Shown piece after piece: positions 31,616 to 40,559 of a DNA stretch of 64,000 nt. This DNA comes from Amoebidium appalachense. Lineage: Eukaryota > Ichthyosporea. The position numbers and the translations under genes are program-made. The notes below the pieces were generated by a model. The model was given only the letters and a program-made list of their open reading frames with translations, was not told the origin of the DNA and ran no database searches. The stretch covers positions 6,014,001-6,078,000 of the forward strand of contig CAVNZM010000003.1 in assembly GCA_963693365.1 (NCBI GenBank). Reading direction: 5' to 3'. The first letter of the stretch is position 1. Each line of letters starts with the position of its first letter.

Positions 31616-32460
31616 CCTACCTTCGCAGCTTTGTGCTTCACGTGGGCGCACGGCTCGAACTTTGGATCGGTCCGATGTGTCAATGTTACCACCGGGTCCC
31701 TTGCAGGCACGTATGCAGCACCAGGTGTCGCAGGCATGCCCTCTCTGTACCGCAACATGTTCCAAACGGACAACTTCTTCTACCTTGTCCCCAAGCCGGG
31801 CTTTGTCGCCGTTGAGAGGAGGTACCCGAGCTTCGGATCGGATAGCTGGACCGCCCCACCAGGCGCCCTCTGCACAGAGTACCTCAGTTGGCTCTCGAAC
31901 ACACCCGTTCCCGCAGATCTTGTCAGCGACGGGAGAAGCGATTCCTATATTTTCGGAGGCGCCATCAACAACGAGAACATACTATTGGACGTCGGCATGG
32001 ATGAGATAAGCGTATCGTAGGCCACAAAACAAAGTTTGTCTGTGTTGTCCCTCAGGCTACAAAGTACAGATACGTGGCACTGCCTTATAATGTGGCAATC
32101 AACACCGCAAAAACCAAGCAGTCGGTCAGGGATAGTACGGAACCGTTCTGGGACACAAACGAAATGGGGCGCCTCATGGAGGCCGCCAACCCAGGCGTTT
32201 CGTGTGCGAAATTTGATTTTACAAGCGACATGAATGAACCTCTGGTGTCCTCCTTCTACACGGGCTCCCCGTGGCCCGCACAAACGACTGGCAACTACTA
32301 CACGGGAAGCATCGTGCGCCTGGACGACCTCGAGGGCGCAAAGCCAGATGGCACCGTCGACGCGCAGCAGTACAAGGACGTGGACTACTATGACGCCACA
32401 CGGAACCTGACGTGGCGCTGGTGCGACTGGGCCGGCTGGTATCTCAACATAAATGCGTGA
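31616..32460 (+). pseudogene. surface/fibre-like paralog 3, 3' part
   Basis: After the target duplication the frame reads FAALCFTWAHG, FFYLVPKPGFVAVERR and on to a stop at 32020. The expected continuation KFVCVVPQATKYRYV lies in the next frame from about 32025, so one base is missing or extra near 31998-32010. It ends NLTWRWCDWAGWYLNINA with TGA at 32460, the C-terminal signature of the family. Without the copia element and this indel the gene would encode a protein of about 540 residues. It converges on the fibre gene, with only 12 bp between the two stops. Confidence 0.8.
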
Positions 32461-32472
32461 ACTTGTCAGACT

Positions 32473-33704
32473 TTACTCAAGCCGGGCGACCAGCGCCTCG
32501 AGCGCCGACGTCAGCCGGTCCACATGGTCGTTGATGGCCAGCACGGCCTCGGCGATCGTCGCCTTGCCCGCGGCGGGCCCCACGGTCGGCGCGGCCCACG
32601 TGCCCACGTTGGCCGGCGGGGCGCTCGCGTTCAGCGCATGCACGGCGGCGGCGATGGTGGCCTTGGTCGCGGCGGGGCCCGTGGTGGGGGTGGTATAGGT
32701 GCCCACCACACTGGTGTTTGCTTTCGTGTTCAACTGCGTATCGCAGTAACTTTTGTCGGCCTTCGCAGCCAACGTCGTTCCCTGCGTGGTCACGGTGGTC
32801 TGGAGTGCCTGAACCGTGGACGAGTCTGCTTTTCCCGCCAGCGTAGTGCCTTGAGTCTGGACGGTTGTTTGGAGTGCCTGCACAGTGCTTGAGTCTGCTT
32901 TCGCCGCTAGGGTTGTGCCCTGTGTCTGCACGGTGCTCTGCAAAGCATCCACAATGGTAGCTTCCGCTTTTTTGGTTAGAAGGCCGTCTACGTAGATGGT
33001 TCTGTTAGTGAAATCGGTTCTTAAAGTTGCAACCACGGCCTTGGTCTCCCTGTTCGACAATTCGCTGTCTACATAGACAGTCCGGTCGGTGAAGTCACTG
33101 CGGAGCTGGGCCACCACACTCTTCTCTTCTTTTAGGAGGACTTGCTGTTCGATGTTTGTGCACCGGTCACCAAACTCCTGCGTGATGCCATCGAGAGTTG
33201 TGTCGATCGTGATCTTATCTGCTTTCTGGTCTAGGCGCTCCGCCACCCTAACGAGGACTTGCTGTTCGATGTTTGTGCACCGGTCACCAAACTCCTGCGT
33301 GATGCCATCGAGAGTTGTGTCGATCGTGATCTTATCTGCTTTCTGGTCTAGGCGCTCCGCCACCCTAACTTCATCTGCTTTTGTGTTAACCACCTCGGCA
33401 AGTGCTGCCAGTGCAGTCTTCTCAGCCTTGAGAGCCAGACTAGCTTGATGGCTTCTCAATGTTGCGTTGATTTCCTCCACCGTGCACAACACGATATCGT
33501 CCTTGACCGTCAGCGCGCTGTTCAGGACCCCCACCGCCGCGCCCAGCGTCAGCCCCGCGCACGGCCCCTCAACCGGAACGGAGTAGAGAGGACTTGGGCC
33601 ACGCACGCTGCCGCATCCTCGAGGTTCAGGGTGCCCGTGTCGAAGGAGATGGAGTGGGGCACGAGTGCCTGATCCATGCACACCAGTTCTTTGCAACGCA
33701 ACAT
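32473..33704 (-). CDS. coiled-coil fibre-like protein (probable frame break near the N-terminus)
   Basis: The long minus-strand frame to 32473 is built of repeats typical of trimeric phage and virus fibres: three units of about 23 residues with LQTTVQTQGTTLAGKAD, and two exact 39-residue units starting VRVAERLDQKADKITID. The C-terminus has two copies of VG(T)(Y/W)xxPTxGPAAxKATIAxAV and a final helix. The likely N-terminus (MLRCKELVCMDQALVPHS, LNLEDAAACVAQVLS) is in another frame and joins near 33575-33600 to YSVPVEGPCAGLTLG; the upstream part of the long frame looks spurious. I infer a structural fibre or stalk protein, next to the surface-like paralogs. Confidence 0.65.
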
Positions 33705-33719
33705 TTGCTTACAGCGCCG

Positions 33720-33929
33720 ATGATAATCATGCAAGCCACTGATCTGTCACCTGTTGGATCTACCATCACAACAGTCGCGGAAGAGAGGCCCGTCAATGGC
33801 CGCCGTAAATGTGAGCATGGTAAGCAAAGAACGCGCTGCAAAGCCTGTGGTGGGGCTAGAATTTGCCTGCATGGCAGAAACAAACGGCACTGTAGGCAAG
33901 GAAACACCAGATCTGGGTGTGCAGTATAG
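33720..33929 (+). CDS. short protein with two of the same 18-residue Cys/His repeats
   Basis: A 70-codon frame beginning with ATG at 33720 contains KCEHGKQRTRCKACGGARIC and then LHGRNKRHCRQ, two units of the repeat seen seven times in the 13363 gene. The third unit is damaged (CRQGNTRSGC). It is divergent from, and slightly overlaps, the fibre gene start. It may be a truncated relative of the 13363 protein or a small independent zinc protein. Confidence 0.55.
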   Translation: MIIMQATDLSPVGSTITTVAEERPVNGRRKCEHGKQRTRCKACGGARICLHGRNKRHCRQGNTRSGCAV

Positions 33930-34353
33930 CAGGCTGGTGTCAATCGAAGACATGGAGAGCTGGAGACATGGAGAGCTACTGGCCCCGTTTCAAGTGAAAA
34001 CGAGTCCGGTGGAGGAGGTTATAAGCTGTAGCCCGACCGGGAGGGGCTCCTTTTATTCAATATAAACGGTCCTGGACAGGGCGAACAGGGTCAATCCCTG
34101 TTCTCTAGAAATTTCGGAGACATTGTAACCGTGTGCCACGGTGTTCTCTTGGCTTTCGGGAGACATGGTGGGTACCGGGTGGGTACCGGCGCGGCTATTC
34201 TCTATGAAATGACGGGCCAATCGTTCACAGAAGCCGCCGCGTTCTCTCTGGTTTGTGCAGAAATCGTTGGACTGAGTAGCGGGTGGTAGGCAGGAGAACA
34301 GGGTGCACGCCCCTCGTCCCGTAACACGAGCGCACATTTTTAAGGCTTCACGC

Positions 34354-36087
34354 ATGAACATACAGGGCGGCACCCCCACCACAGGCTCACAGGGGTTCAA
34401 GCGCCCCCGAGAGCCCGAGCGCGACCTGCCCTCGCATGCGGATATTGCCGTCAGGAACGTGCATCTGATCTCCGACATGGGTGCCGTTGAAGGTGAAGAG
34501 GCCGCCGAGGGCGAGAACGCCAACAACCCCTTCGACCTAGTCGCCAACTACGGCGTGACGCTTCTTAGACCTCACACGCTGCTTGCCAGCCCTTATGCCA
34601 CACGGTACCTGTCCGAAGTCCTGGCCTATTCCCTGGTTCTTGTTCCGGGCGAGCTGGGGCGGCGGGAGCACGACTGCGGCGACAAGGAGGCGTACTTGAC
34701 CGGGCCCATGTACAAGAACAATCCCTTCTGGCGGTCCCATGGCACCACCGTCCCCCTCGACCCGCCGGGCGGCCAGCTGTATGACCAGATCGCCCGCATG
34801 GTCTCCAACAGCTCGCGCAACCTGTCCCTTCGGCCTCCGGTTACACGCCCGGGGGGGCCTGCCTACACCGGCATCACCCTTGCCATCGCGGCGACGGGCT
34901 CCGACGCAAACACCCTCTGCGAAACGGTGGCCATCCAGGCCGCGCGGGTGCGCAACTCCCACTGGGACTGGATGGCGTGCCCGTGTGACGCATCCGCATG
35001 CAACTGCAACGACGCCGCAATCCTTCTGTACGACACCTACGGCGCCGGCCGGGGCACCTTTGCCGGTGCGTCGCGATACGGGTTTTCGCAGAACTGCAGC
35101 TGGAGGAGAGCCCACGTCGTGCGTCGCAAGGCGAACGAGTCGGCCGTGGACGCGCTCGCACGTGCCCAGGATGAGCTTGCGGGGCAGGGTATACCTGTCG
35201 GGGCCGTGTTCGTCGAGTTCCTGAACGGCCACCACGTGGTCATGATGTCCAAGGACGACGCCTGTGCCATCCGGCAGTGGTGCAGCGACCAGAGGGTGTA
35301 TCTCATCGCTGATGAGATTCTGAGCGCGTTTCGCTGCGGCGCGCTCTTCTCGTTCCAGTTGTACGACGGTGCCGTAGTGCCGGACCTGGTCACGCTGGGC
35401 AAGGGTTTGCAGTTGGGCCTCGTCGTAAAGATCGTCGACCCCAACACCCGACTGAGCGAGGTGGAGAACTTGTTGCGCAACACAAGCCCAGGGTACAACC
35501 TGCACATCCCGCAGGTTGCCAGCATGGAGCTCTGCAACACGGGGATATTGACCGCGCTCCATGTCTTGCACGTCATCGAGGCAGGCGACCACATCTACGG
35601 AGCCGCGGAAAGGTGTCGCGAGCTCTGCTACGGCCTAAACCGATACCACAACGTCATCACCATACGCGTGGGTGCCATGGCAGGCCTCTACACCCCCGAC
35701 TTCCTTCCAGACAACTCCCCTCCAACGGCCCCGGGCTCGACGGACCCGTTCACGCGCTTGCTCGATTTCCTGCTGGGACCCGACGACCACGTCGGGAAAT
35801 ACAGGGGCTATGCGCGCAAGCAGTACCGCCCCGACGCCCATTCACAAGTCCCTCCCGGCATGGCAGGGTTTCACTTCACCTGCACCGACTGGGAGCGCGA
35901 CCACCGCGTGCTCTACAGCAGCACCCAGTCCAACAGGATCTGCCCGCCCCTCGACCTCACCACCGCCGAGGTGCACGGAATCGTCGATTGCGGCCGACTG
36001 CGGCTGTTCCCCCACAACCCGACCACATACGGGCCCATCGAGTCGGTGAACGCGCAGGTGGATATGGGCCTGGTTGTCCCGGTCTAA
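34354..36087 (+). CDS. class-III PLP-dependent aminotransferase-like protein, 577 aa
   Basis: The first ATG in the frame is 34354. The protein matches the layout of fold-type I class-III aminotransferases: ATGSDANTLCETVAIQAARV (cofactor-phosphate region), GAVFVEF, the Asp of LIADEILSAFR (Asp320) that would pair with the pyridine nitrogen, and GKGL with the Schiff-base Lys (about Lys350), spaced 30 residues as in the family. It is longer than the usual 430 or so residues, with a Cys-rich insert (CPCDASACNC) and an extended C-terminus. GC-rich, intronless and intact. Substrate cannot be told. Class-III aminotransferases are unexpected in a viral gene set; a captured host gene is possible. Confidence 0.75.
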   Translation: MNIQGGTPTTGSQGFKRPREPERDLPSHADIAVRNVHLISDMGAVEGEEAAEGENANNPFDLVANYGVTLLRPHTLLASPYATRYLSEVLAYSLVLVPGELGRREHDCGDKEAYLTGPMYKNNPFWRSHGTTVPLDPPGGQLYDQIARMVSNSSRNLSLRPPVTRPGGPAYTGITLAIAATGSDANTLCETVAIQAARVRNSHWDWMACPCDASACNCNDAAILLYDTYGAGRGTFAGASRYGFSQNCSWRRAHVVRRKANESAVDALARAQDELAGQGIPVGAVFVEFLNGHHVVMMSKDDACAIRQWCSDQRVYLIADEILSAFRCGALFSFQLYDGAVVPDLVTLGKGLQLGLVVKIVDPNTRLSEVENLLRNTSPGYNLHIPQVASMELCNTGILTALHVLHVIEAGDHIYGAAERCRELCYGLNRYHNVITIRVGAMAGLYTPDFLPDNSPPTAPGSTDPFTRLLDFLLGPDDHVGKYRGYARKQYRPDAHSQVPPGMAGFHFTCTDWERDHRVLYSSTQSNRICPPLDLTTAEVHGIVDCGRLRLFPHNPTTYGPIESVNAQVDMGLVVPV

Positions 36088-36253
36088 GGTTGCCAAAGAC
36101 CATTGTAGCCGTCAGCCAAAGCCCTCCCGATTCTGCGGTGGGGCCTGCGGGGCTGGGGGGGGCTGGGAGGGGCGCCTGTGGCACACGTGCCTCGCGTGCC
36201 TCGCATGCCTCTCATGCCTCGCAAGCCCTGCGCGCCCCTCCCAGCCACCCGGG

Positions 36254-36550
36254 CTAGTGTCGGGTCCGATTCGGGCTCCCCGGTTCTTTGGTGTGCTGCT
36301 GCATGTGCCGCTTGAGGCTCAAGGCATACCGAAACTGCCGTCCGCACCCCGCATGCGCGCACACGTGCCGCAGAATCCCCGCATGCCTGTCGCTGTGCGC
36401 CGCAAAGTTGCTGTTGCGGGTGGTGGAGTAGCCGCAACCGTCGACTGTGCACCGATACACCTTGTACTCCTTGACCATGACTGGGCCTAGCTCAGACCTG
36501 CACGTGCATGGAAACATTATGTTACTGAAGGAACGGAAAATATTTTCCAT
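36254..36550 (-). CDS. C2H2 zinc-finger protein, 98 aa
   Basis: From the ATG at 36550 the protein begins MENIFRSFSNIMFPC and carries two C2H2 fingers: C-TVDG-C-(12)-H-x3-H, and C-AHAG-C-GRQFRYALSLKR-H-MQQ-H, followed by a short basic tail. The fingers should bind DNA or RNA. It is divergent from the SF3 helicase gene; the shared 190-bp promoter region has matching palindromes by both starts. An upstream extension of the open frame has no supported start. Confidence 0.75.
   Translation of the reverse strand: MENIFRSFSNIMFPCTCRSELGPVMVKEYKVYRCTVDGCGYSTTRNSNFAAHSDRHAGILRHVCAHAGCGRQFRYALSLKRHMQQHTKEPGSPNRTRH
36535..36548. promoter_or_regulatory. palindrome GGAAAATATTTTCC at the zinc-finger start
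   Basis: A perfect 14-bp palindrome overlapping the first base of the minus-strand ATG at 36550. Its 12-bp core GAAAATATTTTC recurs beside the helicase start. A dimeric repressor site is one reading; this is inference from symmetry and position. Confidence 0.5.
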
Positions 36551-36645
36551 GGTCACGGACTCTGTCACTGCAGGTCGCTGCTGATTTGCCTGAGGGGCTG
36601 ATGGTGGGTGACCTGTCTCCCTTGCTCCGCAGGCCCGCACGCAGG

Positions 36646-36653
36646 TATATAAG
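36646..36653 (+). promoter_or_regulatory. TATA box of the helicase gene
   Basis: TATATAAG lies about 90 bp upstream of the helicase ATG at 36743, in a GC-rich context, and is the only good TATA in this interval. Confidence 0.55.
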
Positions 36654-36716
36654 CACGCACCCGACCGGTTCCGGTCACAGTCTTGATCTTTGCTTCGAGT
36701 GTGACAGGCGACGACG

Positions 36717-36730
36717 AGAAAATATTTTCT
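36717..36730. promoter_or_regulatory. palindrome AGAAAATATTTTCT upstream of the helicase start
   Basis: A perfect 14-bp palindrome ending 12 bp before the helicase ATG, with the same 12-bp core as the site at 36535-36548. Lying downstream of the TATA box, it would be in the 5' leader. Confidence 0.5.
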
Positions 36731-36742
36731 ATACAACCTGTA

Positions 36743-38176
36743 ATGCTGGCGACACCTACCTCTAAGCGGCAGCGCGGGGACGCCGAGGCCATGGTCGCCC
36801 GCCACCTATTCCTGGCTACTGACGACGGACAACCACGCTTTGTGTCTTCAAGTTGCATTGGTCGCTGGGCTGACTTGAACCACATTATGCAGTTCCTACA
36901 GTCAAAGGTGGCAAGTGTGGTACATGCAAGCAACACGTACATCGTCAAGCTCAGCAGCGGCAGCAAGTCAGTTTTTGAGATCATGGGGAAGGACGCAGTC
37001 GCTACCAAGTTGGCCTCGATGCAGTTTCTGTACATCACAACAGACAAGAAGGGAAACCCAGTGGAGAATTGGTACAAGGGTGAGAACTACCTGCGCGAGC
37101 CTGTGTGCACGTGGTTTGAGCGTATTGTTTTTGACCCCTCCGATCCCAACTGCACCTCCGAGGACAACCTGTACAACTTCAACACGTACAAGGGCATGAC
37201 CTTTGACCCCATTGACGGGTTCAGAGTGGAGATCGACCGGGTGAGACCAATGCTTTGGCATTTGGAGAGGGTGATGGCAGCTGACAACCCCGTAATGGGA
37301 GATTTCCTCACTACCTGGTGTGCCCACATCATCCAACACCCAGGGACCAAGCCCGACAGTTGTTGTCTGTTTATTTCCAAACAGGGAACAGGCAAAGGTG
37401 TCTTCTGGACCATATTTTCCAAGCTGCTCGGCGAGCGCCTCGTGGTCACCGTGAACAGCAAGCATCGCTTGGTCGGAAACTTCAACAACCACTTGGCAGA
37501 CAGGCTGTTGGTGCTGGTGGATGAAGTCATGTTTGGTGGTGAACATGCAGTCAACAACCAGCTCAAGAACATGATAACCGATACCACCATGGTAATCGAG
37601 CGTAAGGGTATTGACTCAATGACCCGCCGGTCTTGCGAACGTTACGTCTTCATGTCAAACGAAGAGTGGCCGCTGCGCGTTGAGGCAAGCGACCGAAGAA
37701 GCGCCTGTTTCGAAGTGTCACCTATGAAAGTCGGTGATTCCGAATACTTCAGCAACCTCAGGGCCCACTTTGACGACAAAACTAATCTTGAGCACCTTTT
37801 TCATTTCTTCTACCAGCATCGCCCAAACGGAAATCCCGTGGCTTTGTTCCTTCCACCACCCGATTCCACACTCAAGGACGAGCTAAAAGCCATGTGCCGC
37901 GACGACTACGTTACCTTCCTGAAAGATCTTGTGGCCTGTCGGAATGGATGCGAACACATGGGTGTCTCTGATGGAACAGTCACCGACTCAGCGAATATGC
38001 TGAATTTGTTCAAGGAGTGGTGCGAGAAAAACGGCAAGGACCCCAAAAGAGCAAGCTTGACCATAATGGGCAGAACACTCAAAAGGGTGTTTGGCGAAAG
38101 GGTTTCAGTTCACGTCCCCAACTCCACCCCCACCAAAGGCTACCGGGTAGCTTTTGCCAAGGTCGTAGAACATTAA
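36743..38176 (+). CDS. superfamily 3 helicase (D5/DUF5906-like), 477 aa
   Basis: An intact frame from ATG 36743. Walker A is ISKQGTGKGVF (about residues 211-221), Walker B LLVLVDEVMFGGE (255-267), motif C YVFMSNEEWP (301-310) and the arginine-finger region SDRRS (316-320). This order and spacing fit SF3 helicases of the kind found in virophages, polinton-like viruses, phages and giant viruses, where they unwind the viral origin. No separate primase domain is evident in the first 200 residues. The C-terminus has a winged-helix-like stretch (FKEWCEKNGKDPKRASLTIM, then GYRVAF). It is the strongest viral hallmark in the window. Confidence 0.88.
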   Translation: MLATPTSKRQRGDAEAMVARHLFLATDDGQPRFVSSSCIGRWADLNHIMQFLQSKVASVVHASNTYIVKLSSGSKSVFEIMGKDAVATKLASMQFLYITTDKKGNPVENWYKGENYLREPVCTWFERIVFDPSDPNCTSEDNLYNFNTYKGMTFDPIDGFRVEIDRVRPMLWHLERVMAADNPVMGDFLTTWCAHIIQHPGTKPDSCCLFISKQGTGKGVFWTIFSKLLGERLVVTVNSKHRLVGNFNNHLADRLLVLVDEVMFGGEHAVNNQLKNMITDTTMVIERKGIDSMTRRSCERYVFMSNEEWPLRVEASDRRSACFEVSPMKVGDSEYFSNLRAHFDDKTNLEHLFHFFYQHRPNGNPVALFLPPPDSTLKDELKAMCRDDYVTFLKDLVACRNGCEHMGVSDGTVTDSANMLNLFKEWCEKNGKDPKRASLTIMGRTLKRVFGERVSVHVPNSTPTKGYRVAFAKVVEH

Positions 38177-38532
38177 ACACCATGACGGTGCTAATAGACA
38201 CATAGACAGCTAGACACTTGACCCCGTACCTGTGGTAGGATGCCCCATGGACACCATTTGTATAGTAGGAATCGGATATTTTTACTCTTCCCCCCGACCG
38301 CCAATCCTGCTGTCTATGTGTCTATCTGTCTATGAACTCCTTATTTCATATATGTATTAACTATATTTATATATAAAAATGTATAGACACATACTAGTCA
38401 CAAGCATTCCTCTAGACAGATCCGCTAGACAGGTCCATAGACACCTTCTAGACACCATCGAAAAATGTCAACCGGGCAACCAACTCGTCTGAAGTCCGCC
38501 TGGTGCGGCCCAGGAATAAAAATTACAAACTT

Positions 38533-38565
<33 letters not shown>
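38177..38565. other. intergenic stretch with repeated CTAGACA/ATAGACA words
   Basis: No gene. Words such as ATAGACACATAGACAGCTAG, TGTCTATGTGTCTATCTGTC and TAGACAGGTCCATAGACACC occur in both orientations, so hairpins are possible. A poly-C tract follows at 38535-38565. Confidence 0.55.
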
Positions 38566-38566
<1 letters not shown>

Positions 38567-38820
38567 TACCACCTGTACACCAGCAGGCCAGCGAGCAGCA
38601 CGAGCAGTACCATGCATGCAAGCGCTATGCCCCTCCACATCGAAGCCCTCTTGAGCTGTGCATCATGGTCGTCCAATGAAGTGCCCATGTAGAGCATGAA
38701 GCGCGTGTTGTTGTCGATGGTCAGGTGGTACTCGTGCGGGTCGGCGGCAATGTCATCCCTGCGCACCCACGAGTTACTCGGGTTGTCAAATCTCAGGTTT
38801 GCAATGTTCGGAGAAGTCAT
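38566..38820 (-). CDS. small tail-anchored membrane protein, 84 aa
   Basis: The first ATG in frame is at 38820. A polar N-terminal part (NLRFDNPSNSWVRRDDIAAD) precedes one C-terminal transmembrane helix (IALACMVLLVLLAGLLVY) and a short tail RW. It is divergent from the 38901 gene, 80 bp apart. The helix-coding DNA has a partial second copy at about 39945-39985. Confidence 0.6.
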
Positions 38821-38900
38821 ACCTTCCGAAGAGATAGTTTGGAGCGCCCCCTCCCCAGCAACTCGGGGAGCACACACAGAGATTATGCATCGCAGTGCTA

Positions 38901-39834
38901 ATGGAACCTAAAAACCGCTGGGACGTAGGGCGCGCCAAGACGGAGGACGCACTGACGAGGTACATGGACAGGGTGTGCTCGGGTGAGGATCCGGAAGGAA
39001 CATGGTGGTTTCTTCGATGGGGGGGGCTTCAGATGGCGGTTCCTGTAGTAATAGCAGGACCGCACATCGAACTTTGGAGTCTTCAAATCCAACACATAAC
39101 GCGCGTAAAGGCCTCGGATTATGAGGTACCGTACAACTCCAACCCTCCCACTACCAACACAACCCGCAGCAGCCCACACATCTATGATATCTACAAGAGC
39201 GAGGATTATGAGAGTCCGGACAACCCTCACCCCGCTGCCGACACGACCCTTAGTCCCTACGTCTATGAAATCTACATTTTCAGCCAGCCCAGAACTGAGT
39301 TGTTTCCCTATGATAATTTCTTCCATGAAAATTACAGCCGTCAAACCCCTCAAGACATTATTAAACAGACCAGGGACGGTTGGGTCTTTTGGAATGCATA
39401 CGGGAATCCCGACCTGGACGAGGCCAAAAACACAGCGCCCGGTGTCTCGAGGAGGCCCTACTGGTTTATGCCCGAACTGCTCTTTGAGACCCTTGTCAAA
39501 GAACCGCCCCTGACCAAACCTCGGACCCTGCTCGAGTCAGCCTACCGCGCCGGAGTGTCGCACGGCGCGCCCACCACCATGGCCCCGGGCGGCGCAACCA
39601 CCGAGGACCTGAGCACAGCACTTGAAGATTGGGGTGAGCGCTGGCTTGACTATTTTTTCAAAGAGGTCGGCCAGCGTGGTGGAGGCAGCAGGGCTGCCGC
39701 TGCGCGAGGGTGTCTTTGACAGAGCCTACGGGCGCAACCGCAACCAGGAGTTCGAGGGGGTGGGTGCGGATTTTGATGAGTGGAACGAGGGGACCCCCTG
39801 GAGCAACGCGGGCAATTTGGGACATGCCTTATAG
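38901..39834 (+). CDS. hypothetical protein with two 35-40-residue repeats, frame break at a T-run
   Basis: From ATG 38901 the protein includes two related segments, KASDYEVPYNSNPPTTNTT and KSEDYESPDNPHPAADTT, each followed by a Y(D/E)IY motif. The frame runs to 39719, but after a run of six T (about 39653-39658) the next frame looks more protein-like (SVVEAAGLPLREGVFDRAYG, then DFDEWNEGTPWSNAGN) and ends at 39834. A one-base indel at the T-run would make one protein of about 310 residues. No family recognised. Confidence 0.55.
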
Positions 39835-39939
39835 CAAAAAATCTTAAACATTTTCGGGGTGAATATACAATGTAAATCCAACGATCCAAATATGGTAAAA
39901 TTACATACCCCCCCCCCCCCCCCCCCTCTGAGCGCCAGC

Positions 39940-39990
39940 ACGCGGCAAGCAGCACGAGCAGCACCATGCATGCAAGCGCTACGGTCCACA
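39940..39990 (-). repeat. partial duplicate of the membrane-anchor coding segment
   Basis: The minus strand encodes VALACMVLLVLLAACW without an upstream open frame; the plus-strand word AGCACCATGCATGCAAGCGC matches the 38566-38820 gene with one change. Both copies follow a long poly-C tract. It looks like a remnant of a duplicated gene end. Confidence 0.55.
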
Positions 39991-40024
39991 ACACAGGTGT
40001 GGAAGAGGAAGTGGCAATTTTTAT

Positions 40025-40459
40025 TTACTCCTCGTGTCCAGCACGGCTGCGCTTCTCGGTGGGCGCCGAAGTGTCCTCGGGCGACCGCGCGCGCTTCTTC
40101 TCGGGGGGCTTCTTGTCGAGGCGCTCCTCCTCGGAGCTCAAGATGCAAATGGGGCGCTCCTCGGCGGGGGACTCCTCGGCGGAGGACTCCTCGGGGTCGC
40201 TGAGGTTCTTCAGGGTCCTCCATGTCATACGGTACAGGCTCACGCTGGTCTTGAGGCGCTGGTACTTCTTGCGCAGCACCTTGTACTTGAGCTGCATCTC
40301 CCGCTCGCTGGCGCGCGCACGGTAGCGGTCGCGCTTTGCCTCCTCGTACATGTACTGCTGCCATTCGGGAGGCCACGTGGCAAATGACCCTGGGGGCCGT
40401 GGACGGGCAGGCTGCCCGGCTGGGTCAGGGCCGGCCTTTGGAGATGGTGTGCCGGACAT
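40025..40459 (-). CDS. charged helical protein, 144 aa
   Basis: The ATG at 40514-40516 is joined directly to a minus-strand TATAAAA, so translation more likely starts at the next ATG, 40459 (MSGTPSPKAGP). After a Pro-rich start comes a long charged helix (EWQQYMYEEAKRDRYRARAS through LRKKYQRLKTSVSLYRM), an acidic ESSAEESPAEE segment and a basic tail (KKPPEKKRARS, EKRSRAGHEE) that looks nuclear. It resembles a bZIP-like or DNA-binding protein in charge only; no family is recognised. Confidence 0.6.
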   Translation of the reverse strand: MSGTPSPKAGPDPAGQPARPRPPGSFATWPPEWQQYMYEEAKRDRYRARASEREMQLKYKVLRKKYQRLKTSVSLYRMTWRTLKNLSDPEESSAEESPAEERPICILSSEEERLDKKPPEKKRARSPEDTSAPTEKRSRAGHEE

Positions 40460-40516
40460 TGTTGGTGAAGAGAAACAGGAAGAGTGGAAAGTGTCAGCAT
40501 AGCGCTGAGTCGGCAT

Positions 40517-40523
40517 TTTATAC
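40517..40523 (-). promoter_or_regulatory. TATA box of the 40459 gene
   Basis: TATAAAA on the minus strand, about 60 bp upstream of the chosen ATG and overlapping the rejected upstream ATG. Confidence 0.5.
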
Positions 40524-40559
40524 CTGCCAGGCAGGGAGGCTGACAGCTATCGCGTTTTG

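Noticed and set aside
34537-35592. 351-codon minus-strand frame opposite the aminotransferase
   Set aside because: GC-rich antisense frame; the plus strand carries the aligned PLP-enzyme motifs.
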